In this document: in pieces, positions 8,248-17,859 of the stretch
Numbering within the stretch: position 1 is the first letter of the stretch
Layout of the letters: each line of letters begins with the position of its first letter
Source of the DNA: Marinobacter orientalis
GTDB taxonomy: Bacteria > Pseudomonadota > Gammaproteobacteria > Pseudomonadales > Oleiphilaceae
NCBI RefSeq assembly: GCF_004792665.1
Contig: NZ_SRZX01000001.1
Span: 124,001-188,000 of the forward strand
DNA: 64,000 bases
Direction of reading: 5' to 3'
The notes under the pieces: model-generated
Seen by the model: only the letters and a program-made list of their open reading frames with translations
The model's database searches: none
Told to the model about the DNA's origin: nothing
Position numbers and translations under genes: made by a program

Positions 8248-9184
8248 TGTAATCTCCACGTGAATAAGGAACATGATGGGTCTTTGAATCTGAATAGACA
8301 CTCAAAGCAGTCACCGTGACCAGAATAAGCCCCATCCCGATAAGCTGAACGGGATCCAGACTTTCATTAAGCAGCAAAACGCCGAAAAGTGACGCGGTGA
8401 CAGGCTCAACCATCGCGACAATCGCAGCTACGGTTGGCACAGTATTTTTCAGACCAACGATATAAAAAATGAAGGACAGCCCTGCACCGAGCACGCCCAA
8501 CGCTATAAAAAACGGCCAGTCCGATGCTCCCAGAACCGCAACCACCTGTTCTGCGCTGGCCGGCCAGATCAGAATGATACCCAGAACGGCGAACGCTATC
8601 ACCAGAACGGCCTGCGGGCTGCCATTTCTGGCTGCAAACTTGAAGCCGAAGATGAACAGGGCGTAAGATAATCCCGCAAGCAGACCGGCAACAATACCAG
8701 CCAAGGTGATCTGGCTACCTTCAATATCATAGATGCCTGTAAGCAAAGAGATACCGATAACAACAATCACGATGGCCGCAAGTTTGAACGGTGTCGGTCG
8801 CTCGAGTCTGAGAATGAAAGAAATCAGAAACACAAACACCGGGGCGCAGTACATCAGCGTTGCAGCAACGGCAACGCTGCCTTCCGAGATGCTCAGGAAA
8901 TAAAAAGAAAAGTTACCAGCCACTCCCAGACCGGCAATGATCGCCCAAAGCCAAAGCCGGGGATTGCCCAACCCACTGTTCTGCGGATGCAGGGCCAGCC
9001 AGAAAAGCACAAACAGCAAACCGATACTGCCGCGGTAAAACGAAACCACGAATGGACCCCATCCCTCGGCTAGAAGGATGCCGCCGATGCCACCTGAAAG
9101 GCCCCAGAAAAACGCTGCAAGCGCTACAAGTATCGCGCTATTTGGCACACGATAATCGGTTTGACCTGCCCCTGGTCCGGTCAC
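8240..9184 (-). CDS. EamA-type drug/metabolite permease
   Basis: A 314-residue protein with ten hydrophobic helices arranged as two EamA repeats (repeat starts near LVALAAFFWGLSGG and near AGIVAGLLAGLSYALF). The second repeat ends with the typical PVTASLFGVLLLNESLDPVQLIGMGLI block. Members export or import amino acids, nucleobases and other small metabolites. GTG 9184 with AGGGAG 7 bases upstream is preferred to a TTG at 9205. Coupled by an 8-base overlap to the homocysteine methyltransferase gene. Divergent from the oxidoreductase gene at 9275. Confidence 0.85.
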   Translation of the reverse strand: MTGPGAGQTDYRVPNSAILVALAAFFWGLSGGIGGILLAEGWGPFVVSFYRGSIGLLFVLFWLALHPQNSGLGNPRLWLWAIIAGLGVAGNFSFYFLSISEGSVAVAATLMYCAPVFVFLISFILRLERPTPFKLAAIVIVVIGISLLTGIYDIEGSQITLAGIVAGLLAGLSYALFIFGFKFAARNGSPQAVLVIAFAVLGIILIWPASAEQVVAVLGASDWPFFIALGVLGAGLSFIFYIVGLKNTVPTVAAIVAMVEPVTASLFGVLLLNESLDPVQLIGMGLILVTVTALSVYSDSKTHHVPYSRGDYNA

Positions 9185-9274
9185 GATATTCTCCCTTGCA
9201 GCCAAACATGATCCAATCCCGTTCAGAACGACTATCCTACCCTACATGACAAACAAATTAACGGAGGCTACGAC

Positions 9275-10282
9275 ATGAAACTCGCCACTCTCTGCCAACC
9301 CGGCGGACTGGATCAACTACAGATCACCAACGCACCTGAGCCCGGAGAACCTGGCCCGGGCGAGCTGCTGGTGAGAATTCACGCCAACTCGCTCAATTTC
9401 CACGATTACGCCGTTGTTGCCGGCGCCATACCGACCGAGGAGGGACGCATCCCCATGGCTGACGGCGCGGGCGTGGTTGAGGCAGTTGGTGCTGGAGTGA
9501 GCGGGTTCAGGGCAGGCGATCATGTGGTGTCCACCTTTTTCCCACAATGGGAAAACGGCCCGGCTCCCATCGGCAACTTCAGCACCACGCCGGGTGACGG
9601 TATCGACGGTTTTGCCCGCGAGCGCGTCATTGCACCCGCACAGGGATTCACCCATTCGCCGAAGGGCTTCAGTCACGCCGAAGCCTCAACACTGACAACA
9701 GCTGGCCTCACCGCCTGGCGGGCGCTGGTGGTCAATGGCGGGTTAAAGGCGGGCGATACTGTACTCACCCTTGGTACCGGTGGCGTGTCCATTTTTGCCC
9801 TGCAGTTCGCCAGGATGATGGGCGCAAAAGTGATATCAACTTCCTCTTCCGACGACAAGCTCGAACGCCTGACCGCCTTGGGTGCCGATCACACCATCAA
9901 CTACAAAACCACACCAGCCTGGGGCCAGCGCGTACTCGAACTGACTGGCGGACAAGGAGTTGATCACGTAATCGAGGTGGGCGGACCGGGAACCCTGCCG
10001 GAATCCATTGACGCAGTGCGCATCGGCGGCCACATCGCCTTGATCGGCGTGCTTACCGGTCAGTCCGGAGATGTGCCGACCGCCAAACTGATGGCCAAAC
10101 AGGCCCGCCTGCAGGGGCTGATCGTGGGTAGCCGTGCCCACCAGCAGGAAATGATCCGTGCCATCGAGGCCAACGATCTGCATCCGGTGATCGACCGCAC
10201 TTTCACACTGGATGAAATCGCGGATGCATTCCGCCATGAGGAGTCTGGCAAGCACTTTGGCAAGATCTGCCTGGAGTTTTAA
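9275..10282 (+). CDS. NAD(P)-dependent alcohol dehydrogenase / quinone oxidoreductase (MDR family)
   Basis: A 335-residue medium-chain dehydrogenase/reductase. The N-terminal GroES-like domain includes LVRIHANSLNFHDY, where a zinc-enzyme would have Cys in place of the NFHDY region. The Rossmann domain has VLTLGTGGVSIFALQFARMMGAKVI (nucleotide loop GTGGVS near residue 168). The structural zinc lobe cysteines are missing, so it belongs to the zinc-free or zinc-poor quinone oxidoreductase-like branch. Substrate unknown. ACGGAGG lies 6-7 bases before ATG 9275. It stands alone, converging on the FUSC gene. Confidence 0.85.
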   Translation: MKLATLCQPGGLDQLQITNAPEPGEPGPGELLVRIHANSLNFHDYAVVAGAIPTEEGRIPMADGAGVVEAVGAGVSGFRAGDHVVSTFFPQWENGPAPIGNFSTTPGDGIDGFARERVIAPAQGFTHSPKGFSHAEASTLTTAGLTAWRALVVNGGLKAGDTVLTLGTGGVSIFALQFARMMGAKVISTSSSDDKLERLTALGADHTINYKTTPAWGQRVLELTGGQGVDHVIEVGGPGTLPESIDAVRIGGHIALIGVLTGQSGDVPTAKLMAKQARLQGLIVGSRAHQQEMIRAIEANDLHPVIDRTFTLDEIADAFRHEESGKHFGKICLEF

Positions 10283-10340
10283 GCAAACCTGACGAAACGG
10301 ACTGGCGTTATTGGGGATTACAGAATCCGTTCTGTATTCC

Positions 10341-12434
10341 TCAGGACAGCGGTTCGGGTGCTGCGGAGGATAATTTCGGTGGGCCTGTTGCCTCGACTAC
10401 TGTTCTGGCGGTTCGCTCCAACGTCAGTGCCAGCCGTTCAAACATGCCTTCGATGATAATCGTTTTCTGATCCGGATCCCGGTGGGCATGAATCGCCTCA
10501 AGCAGTCTGGCGCTTATCTTCCGGAACTCTGGATTCACGGCACCCCGGGAGCTTAACAGGTAGGTCTCGGCCAGGGTCTGCTGCCACTCCTTCAAAAGCG
10601 TATCAACTGCCGGGCTGCGATGGTCCTGAATCAGCCTGCGAAGTCGAATCGACACATGGCCGAGATTAAGCCCGGTGAAGCCAAGGTCTGTCATATAGCG
10701 ATCGCTGCTTTCGGAACTCTGGTCATAATTGGCCAGCCGCAACAGGCGTTCCCCCATACGACCATTGAACCAGTTTTCCGGCTGTTGGTGATCGTCAATT
10801 GTGGTCAGATCACGGGCCGTTGATCTCAGCAGGCGGCGCTGCATGAACCGGCTGTCCGGCGGGGTAATCAGTTTGAATACCCAATAGAGAATACTGAGTC
10901 CCACAAACAGGCCCAGTGCAATATTCATCGCGCTTTCGGCATTGAATGTCATGCTGTTGCTGGGCTGCGTGATAATGGTGAACGGAATACAGAAGCCCAG
11001 ACCGTAAGGCAGTGTGAGGCGATCGGCAAGTGCCAGCAGACCGAAGAAATAAGGGCCGGCCAGAACCAGTATCAGGAGTTCGAAATAGCCACTGGCCCGC
11101 GATAACAGGCCCAGCCCGAAGATCACCGCAACAGGAATAGCCACCGTTGCACCAATCAGCACCCGACGCAGAATAGGCGTCAGTGCAGCGAGGGAGAAAC
11201 GCGCGAACATCACGGAAAACACCACGGGCATGATCATGATCATCAACGCCGCCGAGCTTGCTGTCTCGATCCAGATCACCGCCCCGATTACAAATATCAT
11301 GGCCGTGCGAAAGCCGTTAATGAGTCCGACCAGCGGATCCCGATGGGTTTGCAGCATAGGCGCCTTGAGCAACGTCTGGTCCCGGCTTTCCAGCGCGTTA
11401 TAGGCCCGCAATACCACCACCAGATCACCCACCAGTTCCAGGGCCGTCTTGGTCAGCCGGGTGACAATAGCGGACTCATTGCTGAAACCGCTTCGCTGCT
11501 CCAGCAAGGATCGCCGCAGCGCATGGGCAAGCCGGTAACCTTCCTGGTAGTTGTCTGCTTCCGCAATTTCCCCGAAGTAGCGGCGCATCTGGCGGAGCAC
11601 CTCACTGAAAGCCGGCGACACCAGGTCACCATGATTCCGGTGGAAGCGCCCCAGAATCTGGGAAACCGCCAGCAGGGACATCACCTTATTGCACAATAAA
11701 TTGGCTGCCCTGCTCCGGCCGGAACCTTCCGGGCCTTCGTAGGTAACAGCGCTGGAATCGTCATTAAGCGCCACCAGGATTTCGAGAATCTCGTCCGCAT
11801 GTTGGTGACGCTGCTCGTGGGAGCTCCCTGGCTCCAGTTCCAGCGTGAGATACGCCAGTGTTTTGTTGATCACCTCGCGGGCGTTCCCTCGCAGGCTCTG
11901 TTTTACGGTCACGGGCCATAACAGCTGGCTGACCAGCATGGCACACACTGCGCCGGTGGCGATCTCACTGATCCGGGCCTGGGCGATGGCAAAAACCGCC
12001 TGGCTGTCTGTTGTGCTGGCATCCGCCATTACCAGGATAACGACCAGCCCGGCGGTCATTCCCGCCATCGCGAACGCGTATATATAGTTGGTGTTGTGCA
12101 CCATGGAGGAGGCTGCCGAATTCAGGCCAATCCACAGGGTTAACAGGGCCAATGCCAGAAGCGGATAGGGCGTCAGGAATGCAAGCACCAGGATGCCAAA
12201 GCCGCCGCCAATCACCGAACCCACGATCAGGCAAAGCGCCTTCTCGATCACCAGTCCGCTTTCCGGCCGGATCTGTAGTAAAACCGCCGCAACCAGCGCC
12301 CAGTAAGGACGGTCCAGCTCCAGAGCCATCGACACAAACAGCGCCAGCGCCATGGCAACCACACCCTTGATTGCGAAGATCACGGCGTATCGGTTCGGCG
12401 TCAGGAGCTGCGCCAACAGAGGATGGAGAGACAT
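10341..12434 (-). CDS. FUSC family transporter, AaeB-like efflux pump
   Basis: A 697-residue inner-membrane protein with two clusters of about five to six transmembrane helices (residues about 15-170 and 375-510), each followed by a large cytosolic domain. This is the layout of FUSC-family aromatic-acid exporters such as AaeB. The LDRPYWALVAAVLLQIRPESG segment after the first helix is a conserved family mark. It is the last gene of a three-gene operon with a periplasmic adaptor and a DUF1656 protein, the same order as aaeXAB. It should pump carboxylated aromatics or other toxic acids out. No LysR regulator is adjacent. Confidence 0.85.
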   Translation of the reverse strand: MSLHPLLAQLLTPNRYAVIFAIKGVVAMALALFVSMALELDRPYWALVAAVLLQIRPESGLVIEKALCLIVGSVIGGGFGILVLAFLTPYPLLALALLTLWIGLNSAASSMVHNTNYIYAFAMAGMTAGLVVILVMADASTTDSQAVFAIAQARISEIATGAVCAMLVSQLLWPVTVKQSLRGNAREVINKTLAYLTLELEPGSSHEQRHQHADEILEILVALNDDSSAVTYEGPEGSGRSRAANLLCNKVMSLLAVSQILGRFHRNHGDLVSPAFSEVLRQMRRYFGEIAEADNYQEGYRLAHALRRSLLEQRSGFSNESAIVTRLTKTALELVGDLVVVLRAYNALESRDQTLLKAPMLQTHRDPLVGLINGFRTAMIFVIGAVIWIETASSAALMIMIMPVVFSVMFARFSLAALTPILRRVLIGATVAIPVAVIFGLGLLSRASGYFELLILVLAGPYFFGLLALADRLTLPYGLGFCIPFTIITQPSNSMTFNAESAMNIALGLFVGLSILYWVFKLITPPDSRFMQRRLLRSTARDLTTIDDHQQPENWFNGRMGERLLRLANYDQSSESSDRYMTDLGFTGLNLGHVSIRLRRLIQDHRSPAVDTLLKEWQQTLAETYLLSSRGAVNPEFRKISARLLEAIHAHRDPDQKTIIIEGMFERLALTLERTARTVVEATGPPKLSSAAPEPLS

Positions 12435-12447
12435 ACGCGCCAGCCTG

Positions 12448-13308
12448 CTACTCGGAGTCCAGATAAATCGAAACTGTCATGCCGGCACTCAGGTTTATAT
12501 CCTCCGGCAGCGGGTCCAGCGTAATATCCACCGGAATCCGCTGGGCCAGCCGCACCCAGTTGAATGTCTGTTGCACCTGCGGAAGCATCTGGGCATTGCT
12601 GCTGGTATTGGTGTTGGCAATCGCCGGGGCAATACTGGCAACGGTGCCAGTCAACTTCCGGTCGCTACCCATCAGTGTCATCCGGGCGGACTGCCCGATC
12701 TGCACCAGATGCAGTTTGGTTTCCTCAAAGTATCCGGTGACATAAAACGAATCGGCCCTCACCTCAGACAGCACTGCTTCCCCTTTAACGACGTAATTGC
12801 CCCGGCGCAAATGCAGGTTGTTGATGGTGCCGTCTGCTGGCGCCACCACCTGTGTGCGCTCCAGATCAATACGTGCGGTCTCAAGTTCCGCCATGGCGAG
12901 TTCGTAACTGGCCTTTGCTGATTCCATGTTAATGCGGTCGGTGTCCGAGTCTTTCCCAGTGATGGCCTGGGGCTCAGAACCCCCCTGGCGACTCTGGTAC
13001 CTATGCCTGGCCAGTTCCAGAGCACTGCGTTTCTCTGCGACTTTCGCCCCGGCTTCCGCAACCGCAGCCCGATAGCGTGTATCGTCAATGGTGAACAGCG
13101 GATCACCCTGATTTACAACCTGATTGTTGTTCACGCTCACTTGCGTGACCCAGCCTGAAACGTCTGGCGCAATCGTAATGATATCTGCGCGTATTCTTCC
13201 GTCGCGTGTCCATGGCGAATACAGGTAATGGTTCCAGAGCCAGCTACCGGCAACAACCGCTATCGCAACCACCAGCAACGTAATACCAACACGCAGTAGC
13301 TTTCCCAT
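12448..13308 (-). CDS. HlyD/EmrA-family membrane fusion protein, AaeA-like
   Basis: A 286-residue periplasmic adaptor with an N-terminal membrane anchor (residues 5-25), a lipoyl-like half-motif DVSGWVTQVSVNNNQVVNQGDPLFTID, a coiled coil from about 80 to 150, the second lipoyl half VVAPADGTINNLHLRRGNYV, and a beta-barrel end. It would link the FUSC pump to an outer-membrane channel. It starts 9 bases after the DUF1656 stop and ends 13 bases before the FUSC start, so the three are one transcript. Confidence 0.87.
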   Translation of the reverse strand: MGKLLRVGITLLVVAIAVVAGSWLWNHYLYSPWTRDGRIRADIITIAPDVSGWVTQVSVNNNQVVNQGDPLFTIDDTRYRAAVAEAGAKVAEKRSALELARHRYQSRQGGSEPQAITGKDSDTDRINMESAKASYELAMAELETARIDLERTQVVAPADGTINNLHLRRGNYVVKGEAVLSEVRADSFYVTGYFEETKLHLVQIGQSARMTLMGSDRKLTGTVASIAPAIANTNTSSNAQMLPQVQQTFNWVRLAQRIPVDITLDPLPEDINLSAGMTVSIYLDSE

Positions 13309-13317
13309 GAGTCTTTC

Positions 13318-13518
13318 CTAGCTCCCGAACAGATAGACAATCATTGCCAGGTAACACACGAACGCGGCGACATCGAACCAGGCCTCCTTCCAGATATAGC
13401 GACGCAGGTCCAGTCGGTGCAACGCCAGCCGGGTAGCAGCGCTCAAAATAAACGCCATCGGCACGAGCACCAGCAATGGACTGAACAGCATTCCGCCAAA
13501 ACCCAGTTCGTGAAGCAT
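13318..13518 (-). CDS. DUF1656 small membrane protein, AaeX-like
   Basis: A 66-residue protein with two hydrophobic helices. Position and size match AaeX, the small first gene of aromatic-acid efflux operons; its role in the pump is not known. ATG 13518 has AAGGA 6 bases upstream. The operon promoter must lie in the roughly 180 bases before 13699, where I see no other gene. Confidence 0.8.
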   Translation of the reverse strand: MLHELGFGGMLFSPLLVLVPMAFILSAATRLALHRLDLRRYIWKEAWFDVAAFVCYLAMIVYLFGS

Positions 13519-13699
13519 GCATCCTTTACCGTTGTGTAGTGACGTAGTGGATAATCATGACCCAATCCGCCTCAGAAAGACTACCTTAAAAGGCTTGCGT
13601 ATACTTACCCTGACAGACGACAAAGAACCGGTCCCTGATGAGCACATTACCGGGCTGGGAATCGACTTCCGCGAGATGGCTCTGAAGCGGAGTGACTGA

Positions 13700-14128
13700 T
13701 TATTGCGATCGCGCCTTCAGCGCTCCCGGCCGAAACACAGCGGTGCCCAGCACCAGGAAAAACGCCCCCAGCACAAATACCTTGTTCACAAACCAGTTGG
13801 TCCGCCAGATGGACCACTCCGGGTCAACAAGGAAACGGCTGAACAGGGTGACGATGATCAGAATCTCAACTGCGGACATGCCAATAGCCAGCAGGCGGGT
13901 GTAACGTGGGCGCGCCAGTAATGCCCAGGCCAGCCAGACATGGGCAACCGGCCACAGGTCCCAGTAGATATAGGTTGTCCACGGCTCCCCGCTGGCTTGC
14001 GCAAAAGCGATCGGGAACAGGTATTTGATAAAGAGAGTCCAGGCCGCGAGAATCAGAAACAGATGCGCCAGAAAAGTCGTCCACCGGTTTCTGGGATGTT
14101 CCGTGGACGGTGCGGCCCTCTCATTCAT
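13700..14128 (-). CDS. Hypothetical four-helix membrane protein
   Basis: A 142-residue protein with four hydrophobic helices, including FLAHLFLILAAWTLFIKYLF and LLAIGMSAVEILIIVTLF. I do not recognise the family. ATG 14128 overlaps the stop of the upstream histone-deacetylase-like gene by 8 bases (ATGAATGA), which indicates translational coupling and a shared transcript; an in-frame ATG at 14167 would overlap further and has no visible ribosome site. WTTYIYWDLWPVAHVWLAW is rich in aromatic residues and may face the lipid or a bound cofactor. Confidence 0.65.
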   Translation of the reverse strand: MNERAAPSTEHPRNRWTTFLAHLFLILAAWTLFIKYLFPIAFAQASGEPWTTYIYWDLWPVAHVWLAWALLARPRYTRLLAIGMSAVEILIIVTLFSRFLVDPEWSIWRTNWFVNKVFVLGAFFLVLGTAVFRPGALKARSQ

Positions 14129-15221
14129 CGTCGCTGAATGCGGAACGGTGGAATTCTGCGGCCTCATCCGCTTCCCTTACGCCTGCCTCGAGTAATTTCG
14201 GTGTCTCTCCACCAGCAAGCACTTCCAGCACCGCGTGGACACCTTGTGCGAGAGAGCTCAAATTGTAGCCACCCTCCAACACCAGGGCTAGCCTGCCTGC
14301 ACAGTGCTGGTCGGCAATTTCCTGAATGATGCGGGTGATAACCCTGAAGCCATCGTAGGTCAGGTTCAAAGCCATGTCATTGCGGTGGGGATCGAATCCC
14401 GCAGACACGAGAATCAGGTCCGGCTTGAAGTATGCTGCGGCCGGCACCAGTATTTCCCGGTACACTTTTTCAAAGGCGACGTCGCCGGCTGACTCCGGAA
14501 GCGGAACATTGATAGTATAGCCCTCGCCGAAGCCCGCACCTACTTCTTCCAGGTCTCCGGACCCCGGATAAAAGGGTGCGGCGCAATGGGTATCAAAGAA
14601 AAGCACATCCGGGTCTGCCCAGAAAATATCCTGGGTGCCATTACCATGATGCGCGTCCCAGTCAACGATCAGCACCCGCTTGCAGCCCAGTTTTGCCTGG
14701 GCATGGGCGGCCGCCACGGCAACGTTATTCAACAGGCAGAAGCCCCTTGCCCTGACCGGCTCAGCGTGATGGCCGGGTGGACGCACCAGTGCAAAGGCGC
14801 TCTGGCAATCACCGTTGACTACACTTTCCACCGCTGCAATGGCATTACCGGCTGCCGCTAAGGCGGCGTTGACACTGTTTGGCGATACTGCCGTGGTATC
14901 CGAGTCCACCCAGGCGCTCTTTCCGAAAAGGGAGAGGAAGTGATCCAGGTAGGATGTGGTATGTACCCGGGCGAGCTGGTTGTAGGTGGCAGGGCTTCCC
15001 GACTTGAGCTGGACACCTGGCACAGGGTGTTGGTCCAGGTAATTTTTGATAGCCGTCAGGCGCCCCGGATGCTCCGGATAACTCCATTTGAAGTCCAGGC
15101 CCTGCAGTATGTGCCTGACGCGCTTTTCCACCCTGCTGGGAACAAAAGGCAGATCCACCTGGGGATCGTGGCCCAACATGACTTCGTCATAAAACACATT
15201 CACGGTTCTGTCGCCTAGCAC
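14121..15221 (-). CDS. Histone deacetylase family zinc hydrolase (acetylpolyamine/deacetylase-like)
   Basis: A 366-residue arginase-deacetylase fold. RPPGHHAEP (near residue 148) holds the two catalytic histidines, VDWDAHHGNGTQ the zinc Asp and His, and SAGFDPHRND the second zinc Asp. FYPGSGDLEEVG and the closing EGGYNL are also present. Bacterial members deacetylate polyamines, acetoin-linked proteins or other amides; substrate unknown. The start is a GTG at 15221 with AGGAGG 5-6 bases upstream. It is coupled to a membrane protein gene downstream. Confidence 0.85.
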   Translation of the reverse strand: MLGDRTVNVFYDEVMLGHDPQVDLPFVPSRVEKRVRHILQGLDFKWSYPEHPGRLTAIKNYLDQHPVPGVQLKSGSPATYNQLARVHTTSYLDHFLSLFGKSAWVDSDTTAVSPNSVNAALAAAGNAIAAVESVVNGDCQSAFALVRPPGHHAEPVRARGFCLLNNVAVAAAHAQAKLGCKRVLIVDWDAHHGNGTQDIFWADPDVLFFDTHCAAPFYPGSGDLEEVGAGFGEGYTINVPLPESAGDVAFEKVYREILVPAAAYFKPDLILVSAGFDPHRNDMALNLTYDGFRVITRIIQEIADQHCAGRLALVLEGGYNLSSLAQGVHAVLEVLAGGETPKLLEAGVREADEAAEFHRSAFSDDE

Positions 15222-15265
15222 CCAAACCTCCTTTGCGTCTTGAGCGTTCTATACCGCACCGGCTT

Positions 15266-15799
15266 CTAAGACCGGCTTTTCAGGGCTTCCCGCACCGAGC
15301 TTGTAAATGCGGCGGCACGTACCCCTATTGTCTTGAAGCCCAGCCTGGTCCAGGCCGCCCTGGCCTCCTTGTTAGACGCAGAGTACTCGAGAACCAGCTC
15401 ATACACACCGCGGATCTCCGCGAATGCTACCAGCTTTCGCAACAGGTCGGGGAAAATCCCCAGCTTCCGGAATTCAGGCTCCACCCATACATCATCGATG
15501 ATTCCCGACCTATATTCCAAATGACTGGTCTGCTCCCAGATGCCCTGATTGCTCGCTATATAAATATAGCCCATGCCAACCAGGCCTGCTTCCGGCACCT
15601 CCGCCACCACTATCTGCTTATTGGCATCGGTCAGAGACGAGCGCAACACTGCAATAAGACGGTCGCGCTCATATTTCTCCAGGCTCAAGGCTGGCGCACC
15701 CGAAACGTGCAAGGCCAGGCTGGCAAGAAATTCCACCAGTACGGGCAAATCATCCTCTACGGCTTCCCGTATCAGATACCTGTGGGCCTTCTCATTCAT
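15266..15799 (-). CDS. GNAT family N-acetyltransferase
   Basis: A 177-residue protein with the GNAT fold: an N-terminal strand-helix start (YLIREAVEDDLPVLVEFL), the acetyl-CoA region DVWVEPEFRKLGIFPDLLRKLV where the Q/R-x-x-G-x-G/A loop is in the weaker form RKLGIF, and the late EYSASNKEARAAWTRLGFKTIG block. It should acetylate a small amine or an N-terminus; substrate unknown. ATG 15799 is chosen; an extension to 15856 is possible. It is divergent from the RNase Z gene with a 75-base gap. Confidence 0.8.
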   Translation of the reverse strand: MNEKAHRYLIREAVEDDLPVLVEFLASLALHVSGAPALSLEKYERDRLIAVLRSSLTDANKQIVVAEVPEAGLVGMGYIYIASNQGIWEQTSHLEYRSGIIDDVWVEPEFRKLGIFPDLLRKLVAFAEIRGVYELVLEYSASNKEARAAWTRLGFKTIGVRAAAFTSSVREALKSRS

Positions 15800-15874
15800 G
15801 GCTATCCGAAGCCTCCAAGCGAGTCCTTCGCTCAGTGTAGAATATAAGCCAACCATTAGCAGACTGGATCAACA

Positions 15875-16858
15875 ATGGAATTCACCTTCCTGGGCACATC
15901 CGCCGGAACACCAACACGATCACGGAACGTGAGCGGGCTGGCGCTTTGCCACTCCGGCCCCAGACCCTGGTATCTGGTGGACTGTGGTGAAGGCACGCAG
16001 CACCAGCTGTTGCACAGCCGGTACTCGCTCATGCAATTGCGGGCCATCTTCATCACCCATATCCACGGCGACCATACCTTCGGCCTGCCGGGACTGCTCA
16101 CCAGCGCCTCGATGCTGGGCCGCACCGAAGGGCTCGATATCGTCGCCCCTGCCCAGGTGCAAAGCCTCGTCAATGCGGTGATTGAAAACAGCGACTCAAG
16201 CCTTGGCTATCCTCTCAACTTTATCGACTCCGAGGCACCAGGCTTGCAATGGCAGGATGAACATTTCGGGGTGACCAGCGTGGCACTGTCCCATCGCGTG
16301 ACCTGCCGCGCCTGGGTGTTCACTGAGCGGAACCTGGAGCGACAGCTACTGCAGGACAAGCTCAGGGAAGATGGCATAGAACCCGGGCCCAGTTGGGGCG
16401 AGCTGCAGAAAGGACAGGACGTAGCCCTGGAGGACGGCCGCCTGCTCAGGAGTGAAGATTACACGCACATTCCACGCCCGGCCCGCCGCCTGATCGTCGC
16501 CGGAGACAACGACGACCCGCAGCTGCTGAGCGATGCCTGCAACGGGAGCCATGTACTGATCCACGAGGCCACCTACACCCAGGACGTGGCAGACAGGATC
16601 GGCCCCTGGCCACAACACAGCTCCGCCCGGCAGGTGGGCCGGTTTGCCCAACAGGCCCGGCTGCCTAACCTGGTGCTGACCCACTTCAGTTCCCGCTATC
16701 AGTCGGGCCCCGGGGGCGCACCCCATATCAACCAACTGGCTGCCGAAGCCATGCAACAATATCGAGGCCAGCTGTTCCTGGCCCGGGATTTTGATACCTA
16801 CAGGCTGGAAAAGGACCTGTCACTGAGCTGTCTGACCGCCAGACCCAAGGGTTCGTGA
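15875..16858 (+). CDS. rnz: Ribonuclease Z / RNase BN
   Basis: A 327-residue metallo-beta-lactamase RNase. THIHGDHTFGLPG (HxHxDH at 62-67) is the zinc signature of the RNase Z family, with FLGTSAGTPTRSRNVSGLAL at the N-terminus, IHEATY late and LTHFSSRY giving the final His. It matures the 3' ends of tRNAs lacking encoded CCA and can act as an exonuclease. The length fits the short, dimeric ElaC type. It is a single gene with a converging neighbour. Confidence 0.9.
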   Translation: MEFTFLGTSAGTPTRSRNVSGLALCHSGPRPWYLVDCGEGTQHQLLHSRYSLMQLRAIFITHIHGDHTFGLPGLLTSASMLGRTEGLDIVAPAQVQSLVNAVIENSDSSLGYPLNFIDSEAPGLQWQDEHFGVTSVALSHRVTCRAWVFTERNLERQLLQDKLREDGIEPGPSWGELQKGQDVALEDGRLLRSEDYTHIPRPARRLIVAGDNDDPQLLSDACNGSHVLIHEATYTQDVADRIGPWPQHSSARQVGRFAQQARLPNLVLTHFSSRYQSGPGGAPHINQLAAEAMQQYRGQLFLARDFDTYRLEKDLSLSCLTARPKGS

Positions 16859-16938
16859 ACCGGGACCGGGCGATGTAATTTCAAAAGGCAGGAGCAGTTG
16901 AGCAAAAACAACGATCCGGAATATTCAGCTAACTGCCT

Positions 16939-17811
16939 TCACGAGCCCTTGTCCAGGTATTTGAATACCGACGCAAAATCATCCCGTCCATGCCCTGCGC
17001 TATTTGCCTGCCCATAGACAGATTTCGCCAGGCTGGCCAGGAATAGCGGCTGTTTGTGTTCGTAGGCGGTCACATCCAGCAAGTGCAGATCCTTGAGCAT
17101 CAGTTCCAGCGGAAACTGAGCTTCGTAACCGCCTTCCTTTATGAGCTCCGCCTTCCCCTTCAGAAAGGGCGCTGTAACCGGCAAATTCGGCAGTGTATCC
17201 ATCAGAAAATCCCGGCTGAACCCGAGTTTCTCGCCCAGAAGTGCAGTTTCGGAATACACCAGCATGCTCTGGGCCAGCAGTGCATTGACCAGCATCTTGA
17301 AGGCACTGCCCTGGCCTGCGGGACCAACGTGAAGGACCTTCTGCCCCATAGCATCGAGCAATGGCCGAACCTGATCGACATCAGCAGATTCTCCGCCGAG
17401 CAGGAACGTCAGCTCGCCCGTTTCTGCCGGCATTTTGGTGCCTGCCACTGGCGCATCCAGAAAGCGTATTTTCCGGGCACGGGAGCGCTCGTCGCATTCT
17501 CGGGTGTAAGAAGGATTCACGGTCGAGCAATTTACCCAGAGGGCGTTTTCCTTCATGGCATCGATAAAACCGCCGTCATCCCCAAAGGCGACCTTTTCCA
17601 CCACTTCCGGTGCGCTGAGCATCGTGAACACTACTTCGGCGTCAGCCACTGCATGCCGGGCAGAATCGGCGGCCCGGGCGCCAGCCTTTTCAAGCGGAGC
17701 CATTGCTTCAGGGGAACGGTTGAAAACCGTCAGTGTAATGTCATCGCACTTGAGCAGATTATTGGCCATGCGGCTGCCCATGATGCCAAGGCCGATAAAT
17801 GAGACGTTCAT
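16939..17811 (-). CDS. 3-hydroxyisobutyrate dehydrogenase-like NAD(P) oxidoreductase
   Basis: A 290-residue beta-hydroxyacid dehydrogenase. FIGLGIMGSRMANNL (residues 4-18) is the Rossmann loop and family signature; DAPVAGTKMPAETGELTFLLGG is the substrate loop; GPAGQGSAFKMLVNALL carries the catalytic Lys near residue 170. It resembles glyoxylate/succinic semialdehyde reductases as well as HIBADH. ATG 17811 is preceded by AGGAGG; the upstream in-frame ATG 17826 overlaps that site. The gene ends about 80 bases from the RNase Z stop. Confidence 0.85.
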   Translation of the reverse strand: MNVSFIGLGIMGSRMANNLLKCDDITLTVFNRSPEAMAPLEKAGARAADSARHAVADAEVVFTMLSAPEVVEKVAFGDDGGFIDAMKENALWVNCSTVNPSYTRECDERSRARKIRFLDAPVAGTKMPAETGELTFLLGGESADVDQVRPLLDAMGQKVLHVGPAGQGSAFKMLVNALLAQSMLVYSETALLGEKLGFSRDFLMDTLPNLPVTAPFLKGKAELIKEGGYEAQFPLELMLKDLHLLDVTAYEHKQPLFLASLAKSVYGQANSAGHGRDDFASVFKYLDKGS

Positions 17812-17859
17812 GCAATCCTCCTTCATGGTTTCGGTGCGCGTATTTCCGTCGGATCCTTT

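Noticed and set aside
13519..13699. A 60-codon plus-strand frame between the efflux operon and the next gene
   Set aside because: It has no ribosome site or motif and covers the expected promoter region of the efflux operon.
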